Assembly: GCA_031254955.1 (NCBI GenBank)
Contig: JAIRTK010000475.1
Span: 1 to 10,122 of the forward strand
DNA from: Opitutaceae bacterium
GTDB lineage: Bacteria; Verrucomicrobiota; Verrucomicrobiia; Opitutales; Opitutaceae
Length of the DNA: 10,122 nt
Reading direction: 5' to 3'
Part shown: positions 1 to 6,692 of the stretch, piece by piece
How the letters are laid out: every line of letters starts with the position of its first letter
Numbering within the stretch: position 1 is the first letter of the stretch
Program-made: the position numbers and the translations under genes
The notes under the pieces: model-generated
What the model saw: the letters and a program-made list of their open reading frames with translations, nothing else
Databases searched by the model: none
Told to the model about the DNA's origin: nothing

Positions 1-1161
1 ACCCTCGCCCTCTCCGCCACAACCAGCCGCGCCCCCGGCGACCTCTCCGTCACCTTCCTCGGACGCCGTCTCCCCGACGCCTCCCCCGACTACAAAATTG
101 CCCTCCTCCCCGACACCCAGTATTACACCAACAGCCACCACGGCGGCGCCCCCGAAATGCTCGCCTCCCAAATGAAATGGCTCGCCCAAAACGCCAAAAA
201 ACTCGGCGTCGCCTTCGCCCTCCATCTCGGCGACATCACCGACACCGGCGACGCCGCCGAGGACGAATGGAAAGTCGCCTCCGAACAAGGCCTCTACCTC
301 CTTGAAGACCCCGCCCTCACCGGCCTCCCCGAAGGCCTCCCCTACAGCCCCGCCGTCGGCAACCACGACCAGCGCCACCAAGCCGCCCCCGGCAAAATCG
401 CGTGGGACGGCCCCGGCGCGCTCTACGAAAAATATTTCGGCGTCGCCCACTTCAAAAACAAATCCTACTACGGCGGCCACCTCGGCAAAACCAACCACAA
501 CCACTACATGCTCTTCGACGCCGGCACCGACAAATACATCGTCATTTCCCTCCAGTTCGGCTTCCCCAAAAAGAACCCCGACGCCCTCGCGTGGGCCTCC
601 GCCCTCCTCGACCGCCACCCCGACCGCCGCGCCATCCTCGTCACCCACGGCGCGCTCCTCCCCGGCCTCCAAGGCAACTTCCTCCCCGACGGACAAGCCG
701 CCTACGACGCCCTCAAAAAACACCCCAACCTCATGCTCATCGTCGGCGGCCACGTCACCGGCGAAGGCCACCGCGCCGACACCTTCGAGGACCGCGTCGT
801 CCACTCCATCCTCATGGACTTCCAGCACGACGACACCGCCGGCGTCGAAAACGGCGGCAACGGCTTCCTCGGCATCCTCACCCTCTCCCCCCGCCGCAAC
901 ACCATCCGCGTCCAAACCTACTCCCCTTACACCAACACCTGGCGCACCGACCCCGCCGCCGACTACACCCTCGACCACGACTTCGGCGCGAAAATCGAAC
1001 CCTTCCAAAAACTCGCCACCACCACCGCCGCCGCCGGCGCCACCGCGACCTTCCGCTGGGAAAACCTGAAGCCCGACGCCGCCTGCGAATGGCGCGCCGA
1101 AATCTCCGACGGCAAAAAATCCACCCTCACCGAACCGCAACTTTTCCAAACCTCCCGATGA
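1..1161 (+). CDS. calcineurin-like metallophosphoesterase, 5' truncated by window edge
   Basis: The frame is open from base 1 to the TGA at 1159-1161 (386 residues visible), so the true start lies left of the window and the first in-frame ATG (157) is internal. Metallophosphoesterase metal-site motifs appear in order, numbered by window codon: PDTQ with D38, GDITDTGD with D78, GNHD at 120-123, VTHG with H216 and GGH with H251. The first motif is D-x-Q rather than the common D-x-H. After about residue 310 the chain has a small beta-rich, fibronectin-III-like tail. The family hydrolyses phosphomono- or diesters with two metal ions; the substrate cannot be told from sequence. The visible N-terminal 30 residues could be the end of another beta domain. 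Its last bases overlap the next gene, which suggests translational coupling with an exported phosphoesterase. Export of this protein is inferred, because its N-terminus is missing. Confidence 0.85.
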   Translation, partial: TLALSATTSRAPGDLSVTFLGRRLPDASPDYKIALLPDTQYYTNSHHGGAPEMLASQMKWLAQNAKKLGVAFALHLGDITDTGDAAEDEWKVASEQGLYLLEDPALTGLPEGLPYSPAVGNHDQRHQAAPGKIAWDGPGALYEKYFGVAHFKNKSYYGGHLGKTNHNHYMLFDAGTDKYIVISLQFGFPKKNPDALAWASALLDRHPDRRAILVTHGALLPGLQGNFLPDGQAAYDALKKHPNLMLIVGGHVTGEGHRADTFEDRVVHSILMDFQHDDTAGVENGGNGFLGILTLSPRRNTIRVQTYSPYTNTWRTDPAADYTLDHDFGAKIEPFQKLATTTAAAGATATFRWENLKPDAACEWRAEISDGKKSTLTEPQLFQTSR

Positions 1162-2066
1162 CCTCCGCCCTCCACGCCACACTCCACGCCGCCCTCCGCA
1201 CGGCGCTCCCCCTGTTCCTCGCGCTCGTCCTCCCCGCCCGCGCCGCCCCCGGCATGCTTCCCGCCGCCCCGGACGCCGTGAGCTTCCGCGTCGCGCAATA
1301 CAACATCCGCGTCGCCGCCGCCGCCGACGAAAAAAGCGGCAACGGCTGGGACATCCGCAAGACCCCTCTCGCGCAATTAATCACCCGGCACGATTTCGAC
1401 ATCGTAGGCACGCAGGAAGGAAACGCGCGCCAGCTCGAAGACCTCGACGCCCTCCTCCCCGCATACGCCCGCACCGCCGCGCCCTACGCCGGAAAACGCG
1501 GCGACTCCCACAACTGCGCCATCTACTACAAACGCGCCCTTTTCGAGCGAATCACCACGGGAACCTTCTGGTTCAGCGAAACACCCGACGAACCCAGCAT
1601 CGGCTGGGACGCCACCGACCGGCGCATCTGCCACTGGGCCAAACTCCGCGAGAAAAAATCCGGACGCGAATTCTATTTCCTCACCGCGCACTTCTACTGG
1701 AAAAACGTCACCGCGCGCCAGAATTCCGGCCCGCTCATGGTGCGCAAAATAAAAGAAATCGCCGGCGACGCCCCCGTCATTCTCACCGGCGACCTCAACT
1801 CCAAACCGGAAACCCGGCAAATCCTCGCCATCAAAAAAATCCTCGCCGACGCCTATGACACGACCCAAACGCCGCGCAAAGGCCCCGACGGAACAGGCTT
1901 CCCCGGCGGCGTGTTTCAAGGCAAACCGGGCGCGCGCATTGATTACATTCTCACCAGCCCCCATTTTGATGTCCTCGACTATCTCGTCCTGACCGACACC
2001 TATAACGGCGACCACCACCCCTCCGACCACCTCCCCGTCACCACCCGTCTCACCCTGAAAAAATAG
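1158..2066 (+). CDS. exported endonuclease/exonuclease/phosphatase (EEP) family protein, copy 1
   Basis: This 302-residue protein starts at the ATG overlapping the upstream stop codon (ATGA, 1158-1161). That start gives a plausible signal peptide: a hydrophobic run LPLFLALVLP followed by an ARAA cleavage-like site near residue 30. The long upstream extension of the same frame is antisense-free shadow of the previous gene. EEP (DNase I/Mg-dependent phosphodiesterase) motifs are visible: YNIR with N49, GTQE with E87, TAHF with H178, TGDLN with D212 and N214, RIDYI with D262 and the terminal SDH with D290 and H291. All expected catalytic residues therefore seem present. The middle segment GTFWFSETP recurs in the second EEP gene downstream, so the two are homologous but divergent. 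Members include nucleases, phospholipases, sphingomyelinases and inositol phosphatases; the substrate here is unknown. No Shine-Dalgarno precedes the start, so translation probably depends on coupling. Confidence 0.88.
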   Translation: MTSALHATLHAALRTALPLFLALVLPARAAPGMLPAAPDAVSFRVAQYNIRVAAAADEKSGNGWDIRKTPLAQLITRHDFDIVGTQEGNARQLEDLDALLPAYARTAAPYAGKRGDSHNCAIYYKRALFERITTGTFWFSETPDEPSIGWDATDRRICHWAKLREKKSGREFYFLTAHFYWKNVTARQNSGPLMVRKIKEIAGDAPVILTGDLNSKPETRQILAIKKILADAYDTTQTPRKGPDGTGFPGGVFQGKPGARIDYILTSPHFDVLDYLVLTDTYNGDHHPSDHLPVTTRLTLKK

Positions 2067-2180
2067 CCGGGCAACGCCGACACCCTCGCCGGCTTATATA
2101 TGAAGACGCCATCCATCCGCGCGGCAAATAAATCCTCAATTTCCCCACGTATCACAAAACCAAATACAAACACGCCAGCC

Positions 2181-3158
2181 ATGACAAAAACCCGCTCCAT
2201 CACCACCCGCCTCCTCGCCCTGCTCGCGCTCTCGTGCGCGACCTCTGCCACCGCCCATTCCGCGCCGAAAACGCCGCCCCCCGCCGCCGCGCCCGTGCGC
2301 GTGCTCACCTTCAACATCCTCGCCTCCCAGCCATCATGGGAAAAGAACGCCAAATGCGAACCCTGGGCCGTCCGCCAACCCATTGTCCTCGAAGTCATGC
2401 GCGACAAGACCGGCGGCGCGCCCTACGATTTCATCGGCACGCAGGAAACCACCGTCCACCCCGACGCCGCGCTGCACCAAGTCAACCAACTCGCCGCCGC
2501 CCTCCTCCCCGACTACGACTCCCACTACGCCGCGTGCAGCGGCGAACGAAACGGCAAAACCCACAAAGAATTTTCCCTCTCCAACATGATCTTCTGGCGC
2601 AAAGACCGCTGGAAAATCGACCGCGCCGACCGCGGCACCTTCTGGCTCTCCGACACCCCCGAGACCCCCGGCTCCAACCAATGGGCGCCCGGAGGCAAAG
2701 GCGGCAAACGCAACGTCACCTACGCCCTCTTCCACGAAATCGCCGACGGCAAACGCACCGGCAGAAAAGTCTACTTCTTCAACACCCACCTCAACGTCCA
2801 CGTGCCCGCCGCCCGCGCCAAATCAGCCCTCCTCCTCATGGAGCGCATCCAGCAACGCCGGACGCAATCCGCGCCCGTCATCCTCACCGGCGACTTCAAC
2901 GCCAGACGCGACTCGATTATATATAAATACCTCACCGGCGGCGCCATTGAATTTGACAACGAAACCCACCGTCCGCCGCTGGCGCTGACCGAAGCCTACG
3001 CCGCCGCCAACCCTGATAATCCGAAAAAGCCCGGCATAGACTTTATTTTCTCCACCGCCGGCCTCCGCGCGCGCTCCGCCACGGTGATAGACAAACGCCG
3101 CGACAACATCCGCGCCAGCGACCACAACGCCGTGGACGCCCTGCTCGAATGGCAATAA
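2181..3158 (+). CDS. exported endonuclease/exonuclease/phosphatase (EEP) family protein, copy 2
   Basis: This 325-residue protein ends at TAA 3156-3158. I chose the ATG at 2181 over the in-frame ATG at 2100 because it places a standard signal peptide at the N-terminus: basic MTKTR, hydrophobic LLALLALSC and a small-residue site TATAHSA. A start at 2100 would add 27 polar residues before it. Catalytic EEP motifs: TFNIL with N45, GTQE with E89, NTHL with H203, TGDFN with D238 and N240, GIDFIF with D287, and ASDH with D314 and H315. The segment GTFWLSDTPETPGS matches GTFWFSETP of copy 1. It lies 114 nt downstream of copy 1. That gap has a weak GCCGG/CCGGC hairpin followed by TTATATA near 2093-2099, which could end one transcript or give a -10-like promoter. 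Function is presumed to be hydrolysis of a phosphodiester or sugar phosphate outside the cytoplasm. Confidence 0.87.
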   Translation: MTKTRSITTRLLALLALSCATSATAHSAPKTPPPAAAPVRVLTFNILASQPSWEKNAKCEPWAVRQPIVLEVMRDKTGGAPYDFIGTQETTVHPDAALHQVNQLAAALLPDYDSHYAACSGERNGKTHKEFSLSNMIFWRKDRWKIDRADRGTFWLSDTPETPGSNQWAPGGKGGKRNVTYALFHEIADGKRTGRKVYFFNTHLNVHVPAARAKSALLLMERIQQRRTQSAPVILTGDFNARRDSIIYKYLTGGAIEFDNETHRPPLALTEAYAAANPDNPKKPGIDFIFSTAGLRARSATVIDKRRDNIRASDHNAVDALLEWQ

Positions 3159-3192
3159 AGACCGCGCCCCCGCTTCATAACTGAGTCTACGC

Positions 3193-3231
3193 GGCGCGAC
3201 ACAAAGTCGCAGGACCTGCCCTTCTGTCAGG
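3193..3231. repeat. decayed REP-like hairpin pair
   Basis: GGCGCGAC-ACAAA-GTCGC (3193-3210) followed by CCTG...CAGG (3215-3231) resembles the better preserved pair at 3422-3494. It lies 34 nt after the second EEP gene and could act as its transcript end. The stems are shorter and imperfect, so this looks like a degenerate copy. Confidence 0.4.
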
Positions 3232-3246
3232 CCGCATCCGCCTGTC

Positions 3247-3398
3247 ATACCCTTTCCCAGAGAACATGACCCTTTAGAAACAGAGCCATGTAGGGGCTTC
3301 GCTTGCGAAGCCCGTTGCTGGAGCACGGCCTGCCCGGTCATCAAGCCGGGCGTCGCAAGCGACGCCCCTACAAAAGAGTGATTTTCATTGGGAATGGG
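3247..3398. repeat. palindromic intergenic element, copy A (152 bp)
   Basis: The element has imperfect terminal inverted repeats: the left end reads CCCTTTCCCAG and the right end, reverse complemented, CCCATTCCCAATG. Further in, CTCTTT-like and TGTAGGGGC motifs recur in inverted orientation. Two near-perfect internal hairpins follow: GGGCTTCGC-TT-GCGAAGCCC (around 3295-3313) and GGGCGTCGC-AA-GCGACGCCC (around 3348-3367). A directly oriented near-identical copy lies at 4961-5120. No open reading frame is inside. The structure suggests a REP/BIME-like or MITE-like non-autonomous element. Confidence 0.85.
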
Positions 3399-3421
3399 TG
3401 TCAGACCGCGCCGCCAACCCC

Positions 3422-3494
3422 GGCGCGACACAAGGTCGCGCCCTACGAAACCCCGCGAGACCCGCCGCCGCCGTAGCCTGACCTTGTGTCAGGC
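3422..3494. repeat. paired REP-like hairpins with complementary loops
   Basis: Hairpin 1 is GGCGCGAC-ACAAG-GTCGCGCC (3422-3442, perfect 8-bp stem). Hairpin 2 is GCCTGAC-CTTGT-GTCAGGC (3476-3494, perfect 7-bp stem). The two cores are reverse complements over 11 nt (GACACAAGGTC versus GACCTTGTGTC). The unit can therefore fold as two small hairpins or one larger one, a BIME-like layout. Confidence 0.7.
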
Positions 3495-3545
3495 CGTGAA
3501 GCACCGTCTCTTGAGCAGCGAATCCAAGTCCTGAAACTCTGAAGA

Positions 3546-3562
3546 GCGGGCGGGCCGCCCGC
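3546..3562. repeat. GC palindrome between direct repeats
   Basis: GCGGGCGG-G-CCGCCCGC is a near-perfect 17-nt palindrome. It is flanked by two direct copies of GCGAATCCAAG about 59 nt apart. It may be part of another intergenic repeat family; function unknown. Confidence 0.5.
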
Positions 3563-3730
3563 GCTCCATAGTCCTTGGCGAATCCAAGACCTGCCCCCGC
3601 CGCCTCGCCTCCCCCCACACACACCACACACACTGCCCCCGCACACACTGCCTCGCCCGCCCTCGCTGCTTTTCATTCTTGCGCTCCCGCGCCGCGCATG
3701 ACGCGATGGACGCTTTTCCACCCTGCAAGC

Positions 3731-3814
3731 CATCCGCCATCCCTTTTCTCACCATCCGCCATCCCGCTTCCAGCATCCGCTATTCCGCTTCCAGCATCCG
3801 CCATTCCTCTTCCC
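3731..3814 (+). repeat. degenerate heptamer tract abutting the prfB start
   Basis: About 12 heptamer-length units related to GCATCCG, CCATTCC and GCTTCCA, with one register shift near 3752. A 21-nt super-repeat is clear: GCTTCCAGCATCCG at 3766-3779 and again at 3787-3800. The tract ends 3 nt before the prfB ATG, exactly where a ribosome binding site would sit. The strand sense to prfB is pyrimidine-rich with no GGAGG. It resembles tracts before sufS and rsmI on their own sense strands. Confidence 0.75.
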
Positions 3815-3817
3815 ATC

Positions 3818-4961
3818 ATGATCACACCTGAAACCTTTTCCCATATCGAAAATATCAAAAAGCGCGCCGGCCACTTATGGAGGTTTCTTTGACGTTGACC
3901 AAAAGACCCGCGAAATAGAAGCGCTCGAAGCCTGCATGGGCGCGCCCGATTTTTGGGACAACAACGAACGCGCCCAGCAACACATCGCCAAGCTGAACGG
4001 CCTGAAACACGCCATCCAGCCCCTCGTCGCGTTCCAGAAAAAAGTCGATGACATCGCCGTGATGATCGAACTCGTCGAAGCCGCCGGGGACGAAGAGCAG
4101 GAAACCTACGCGCAAGAACTCGACGCCACCACGCTCGCGATGCTTGAGGAACTCGACGGCATCGAAATCGCCTCCTTCCTCACCGGACGCTTCGACAGGA
4201 ACAACGCCATCCTCTCCATCCAGTCCGGCGCCGGCGGCACCGAGTCCAACGACTGGGCCGACATGCTCTTCCGCATGTATGCCCGCTGGGCGGAACGCCG
4301 GGGCTTTGAAATCGAAGTGCAATACGTGCAACCCGGAGACCAGGCCGGCATCAGCCGCGCCACGCTCCTGATCAAGGGCGAAAACGCCTACGGCTACGCG
4401 AAAGCCGAGCGCGGCGTGCACCGCCTCGTGCGCATCAGCCCGTTCGATTCCAACAAACGCCGGCACACCTCGTTTTGCGCGGTGGATGTGATCGCCGAAA
4501 TCGACGACGAAATCAAAATCGACATCCCCGAAAACGAGCTGCGCGTGGACGTTTACCGCTCCTCCGGCAAAGGCGGCCAAGGCGTCAACACGACCGACTC
4601 CGCCGTGCGCATCACGCACCTCCCGAGCGGCATCGTGGTGGTCTGCCAGAACGAGCGCTCGCAAATCAAAAACAAGGCCAGCGCGATGAGCGTGCTGAAG
4701 GCGCGCCTCTACGAAAAGCGCCTCGACGAGCAACGCGGCGAGATGGAACGTTTCTACGGCGAGAAAGGCCAGATTGGCTGGGGCAGCCAGATCCGCAGCT
4801 ACGTGCTGCAACCCTTCCAGATGGTGAAAGACTTGCGCACGGGCATCGAGACCAGCGACACGCAAGGCGTGCTCGACGGCGAGATTGCCCGCTTCATCAA
4901 CGGCTGGCTGCGCGCCGGCTGCCCGCGTCACCGCAACAAGGACATCCAAATGGAAGAGTAA
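3818..4961 (+). CDS. prfB: peptide chain release factor 2 with programmed +1 frameshift
   Basis: RF2 recognises UAA and UGA in the ribosomal A site and triggers peptide release in the cytoplasm. The reading frame is split: 24 codons from ATG 3818 reach an in-frame TGA (3890-3892), and a +1 shift continues at GAC 3891 through 356 codons to TAA 4959-4961, for a 380-residue product (E. coli RF2 is 365). The RF2-specific anticodon tripeptide SPF is at 207-209 and the catalytic GGQ at 252-254, each two residues from the E. coli positions. The N-terminal helical domain is residues ~1-110, followed by the codon recognition and GGQ domains. RF2 level is autoregulated, because low RF2 lets the ribosome pause at UGA and shift. 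The start ATG has no Shine-Dalgarno; a heptamer tract precedes it. The gene is convergent with metY and flanked by two copies of a palindromic repeat. Confidence 0.98.
3879..3893 (+). promoter_or_regulatory. prfB programmed +1 frameshift site
   Basis: A Shine-Dalgarno-like GGAGG (3879-3883) sits three bases before the slippery codon CTT (3887-3889), followed by TGA and C (3890-3893). The arrangement SD, 3-nt spacer, CTT TGA C matches the classical bacterial RF2 recoding signal. The conserved protein continues in the +1 frame ([13 protein letters not shown]), while the zero frame ends after LWRFL. This rules out a sequencing error as the explanation. Confidence 0.96.
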
Positions 4962-5120
4962 TACCCTTTCCCAGTGAAAATTACTCTTTAGAAGCAGGGC
5001 CATGTAGGGGCTTCGCTTGCGAAGCCCGTTGCTGGTGCACGGCCTTTGCTGGTGCACGGTTATCAAACCGGGCGTCGCAAGCGACGCCCCTACAAAAGAG
5101 TGATGTTCATTGGGAATGGG
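4961..5120. repeat. palindromic intergenic element, copy B (160 bp)
   Basis: Same element and orientation as 3247-3398: ATACCCTTTCCCAG at the left end, GGGCTTCGC/GCGAAGCCC and GGGCGTCGC/GCGACGCCC hairpins inside, CATTGGGAATGGG at the right end. It differs by a near-tandem duplication of TTGCTGGTGCACGG (5029-5042 and 5046-5059), present once in copy A, which accounts for most of the length difference. The left end coincides with the last base of the prfB TAA. Lying between convergent genes, its hairpins could end transcription from both sides. Confidence 0.87.
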
Positions 5121-5213
5121 GATAAGGCGCGTGCCGCCCCGAGGGCATGCAGGTTTGTTTTGCGACCTATTAAGCGGAAATTGTTCTATTCTATTTTTGC
5201 TTGGGGGTGGGCG

Positions 5214-6515
5214 TCAGACTTGCGCGAGGGCTTGTTCGAGGTCGGCTTCGATGTCCACGAAATCCTCCGTGCCGATGGAGAGGCGGATGAAGTCGGGGGA
5301 GACGCCGGCTGCGTGCAGTTCGGCGGCGTTGAGCTGGCTGTGCGTCGTGCTCGCGGGGTGGATGGCGAGCGAGCGGGCGTCGCCGATGTTGGCCACGTGC
5401 GAAAACAGTTTCAGCGATTCGATGAGTTTGCGTCCGGCATCGTATCCGCCCTTCACGCCGAAGCCGAGCAATCCGCCGTGGCCGCCGGACAAATACTTTT
5501 TGGCGGCTTCGTGGTGCGGGCTTTCTTTCAGTCCGGGGTAGTTGGTCCAGGCGACTTTGTCGTGGGCGGCGAGGTAGTGGGCGGTTTTGAGCGCGTTGTC
5601 GCAGATGCGCGCCATGCGCAGGTGCAGGGTCTCCAGGCCTTGGAGCATGAGGAAGGCATTGAAGGGCGAGAGGCAGGCGCCCATGTCGCGGAGGAGTTGG
5701 AGGCGCATTTTCATGGCGTAGGCGATGTTGGCGCCGGCGGCGGGGGCGAAGTTGCCGAAGGTTTCCCAGTGTTTGAGGCCGTGGTAGCTTGGGTCGGGTT
5801 CGGTCAGGCCGGGGAAGCGGGCGCCGGTCGTCCAGTCGAAGTTGCCTCCGTCAACGACGATGCCGGCGATGGAGGTGCCGTGGCCGCCGATGTATTTCGT
5901 GGAGGAGTGGACGACGATGTTGACGCCCCATTCGAAGGGGCGGTTGAGGATGGGCGAGAGGCAGGTGTTGTCCACGATGACGGGGATGCCGGCGTCGCGC
6001 GCGATTTTGGAGACTTCTTCGAAGGGGAAGATGTTGAGCGCGGGGTTGCCGAGGCCTTCGCCGTAGAAGGCTTTGGTGTTGGGGCGGAGCGCGCGGCGGA
6101 AGGCGTCGGGGTCGTCGGCGTCAACGAAGGAGACTTCGATGCCGAGTTTTTTGAGGGTGTAGTGGAAGAGGGTGTAGGTGCCGCCGTAGAGTTGGGAGAC
6201 GGAGACGATGTGGTCGCCGGCTCCGGCGAGGTTGAGGATGGCGTTGGTGATGGCGGCCTGGCCCGAGGCGTGCGCGAGCGCGGCGGTGCCGCCTTCGAGC
6301 GCGGCGACGCGTTGCTCAAACACGTCGGTCGTCGGGTTCATGAGGCGGGTGTAGATGTTGCCGAGTTTGCGGATGCCGAAGAGGTCGGCGGCGTCGGCGG
6401 CGTCGCGGAAGACGTAGCTGCTGGTTTGGTAGAGGGGGACGGCGCAGGAGCGGGTGGCGGGGTCTGCCTGCTGGCCGGCGTGGAGGGCTTTGGTGCCGAG
6501 TCCTTGGTAGTGCAT
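5214..6515 (-). CDS. metY: O-acetylhomoserine sulfhydrylase (aminocarboxypropyltransferase)
   Basis: This cytoplasmic PLP enzyme of the Cys/Met metabolism family makes homocysteine from O-acetylhomoserine and sulfide (direct sulfhydrylation for methionine synthesis). I chose the ATG at 6515, giving 433 residues, typical for the family; the in-frame ATG at 6578 would add a 21-residue low-complexity Thr/Arg-rich leader. Visible family features are YTRLMNPT (55-62), SGQAA with the cofactor phosphate-binding region (84-88), SQLYGGTY (107-114), VDNT (181-184), and the Schiff-base lysine in SSTKYIGGHG at about K207. The C-terminal IRLSIGTED is also characteristic. Cystathionine gamma-synthase and methionine gamma-lyase are relatives, but the long insertions and the GNPALNIFP segment favour MetY. 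It is downstream of sufS on the same strand with a 177-nt gap, so co-transcription is possible but unproven. No Shine-Dalgarno is seen. Confidence 0.93.
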   Translation of the reverse strand: MHYQGLGTKALHAGQQADPATRSCAVPLYQTSSYVFRDAADAADLFGIRKLGNIYTRLMNPTTDVFEQRVAALEGGTAALAHASGQAAITNAILNLAGAGDHIVSVSQLYGGTYTLFHYTLKKLGIEVSFVDADDPDAFRRALRPNTKAFYGEGLGNPALNIFPFEEVSKIARDAGIPVIVDNTCLSPILNRPFEWGVNIVVHSSTKYIGGHGTSIAGIVVDGGNFDWTTGARFPGLTEPDPSYHGLKHWETFGNFAPAAGANIAYAMKMRLQLLRDMGACLSPFNAFLMLQGLETLHLRMARICDNALKTAHYLAAHDKVAWTNYPGLKESPHHEAAKKYLSGGHGGLLGFGVKGGYDAGRKLIESLKLFSHVANIGDARSLAIHPASTTHSQLNAAELHAAGVSPDFIRLSIGTEDFVDIEADLEQALAQV

Positions 6516-6564
6516 GGTGGCGGGTGTGGTGGTTGAGGCGGTGGCGAAGAGGGAAAGGCGGCGG

Positions 6565-6590
6565 GTGGCACGTGGCAAGTGACAAGTGGG
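6565..6590 (-). repeat. short heptamer repeat upstream of metY
   Basis: On the + strand the units are GTGGCAC, GTGGCAA, GTGACAA, GTGGG; in metY sense this is CACTTGT CACTTGC CACGTGC CAC. Only about 3.5 units, ending 50 nt before the metY start. The rest of the sufS-metY gap (6516-6692) is GC-rich low-complexity sequence with no identified promoter or terminator. Confidence 0.5.
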
Positions 6591-6692
6591 CGCGGGGCGG
6601 GGCGGGGTTGGGGAGCGGTGCGGGCGGGCGGGGGTGTGTCCGTGGCGTTTGGGTTGACCGGACTCGCGTTGGCTTCAGTCAATGAGGGGGAG

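Larger units (their letters stand above)
3159..3817. other. 659-nt intergenic region rich in palindromes, no gene
   Basis: No credible coding sequence is present; open frames here translate to low-complexity Pro/Ala/Ser or Arg/Gly strings. It holds, in order: a decayed GGCGCGAC-type hairpin (3193-3231), repeat element copy A (3247-3398), a pair of hairpins with complementary loops (3422-3494), a direct repeat GCGAATCCAAG at about 3519 and 3578 flanking a GC palindrome (3546-3562), a C/A-rich stretch with CACACA runs (about 3605-3655), and the heptamer tract up to the prfB start. The prfB promoter must lie here or upstream, but I could not identify a convincing one. Confidence 0.7.

Noticed and set aside
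402..1157. Arg/Pro-rich N-terminal extension of the first EEP gene
   Set aside because: It is the out-of-frame reading of the metallophosphoesterase; the ATG at 1158 gives a signal peptide.
3575..3817. N-terminal extension of the prfB zero frame from ATG 3575
   Set aside because: It is Pro/Ser/Ala-rich and repeat-encoded; RF2 proteins start close to the MITPETF-type sequence at 3818.
3890..3892. prfB disrupted by a frameshift mutation (pseudogene)
   Set aside because: The SD, CTT TGA C context is the conserved recoding signal, and the rest of the gene is intact.
3855..5066. Long - strand open frame of 403 codons
   Set aside because: It is the antisense shadow of prfB, which has SPF and GGQ motifs in register.
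5046..6536. Long + strand open frame of 496 codons
   Set aside because: It is antisense to metY, with Gly/Val/Glu/Ala-rich composition typical of the complement of a high-GC gene. metY has full catalytic motifs.
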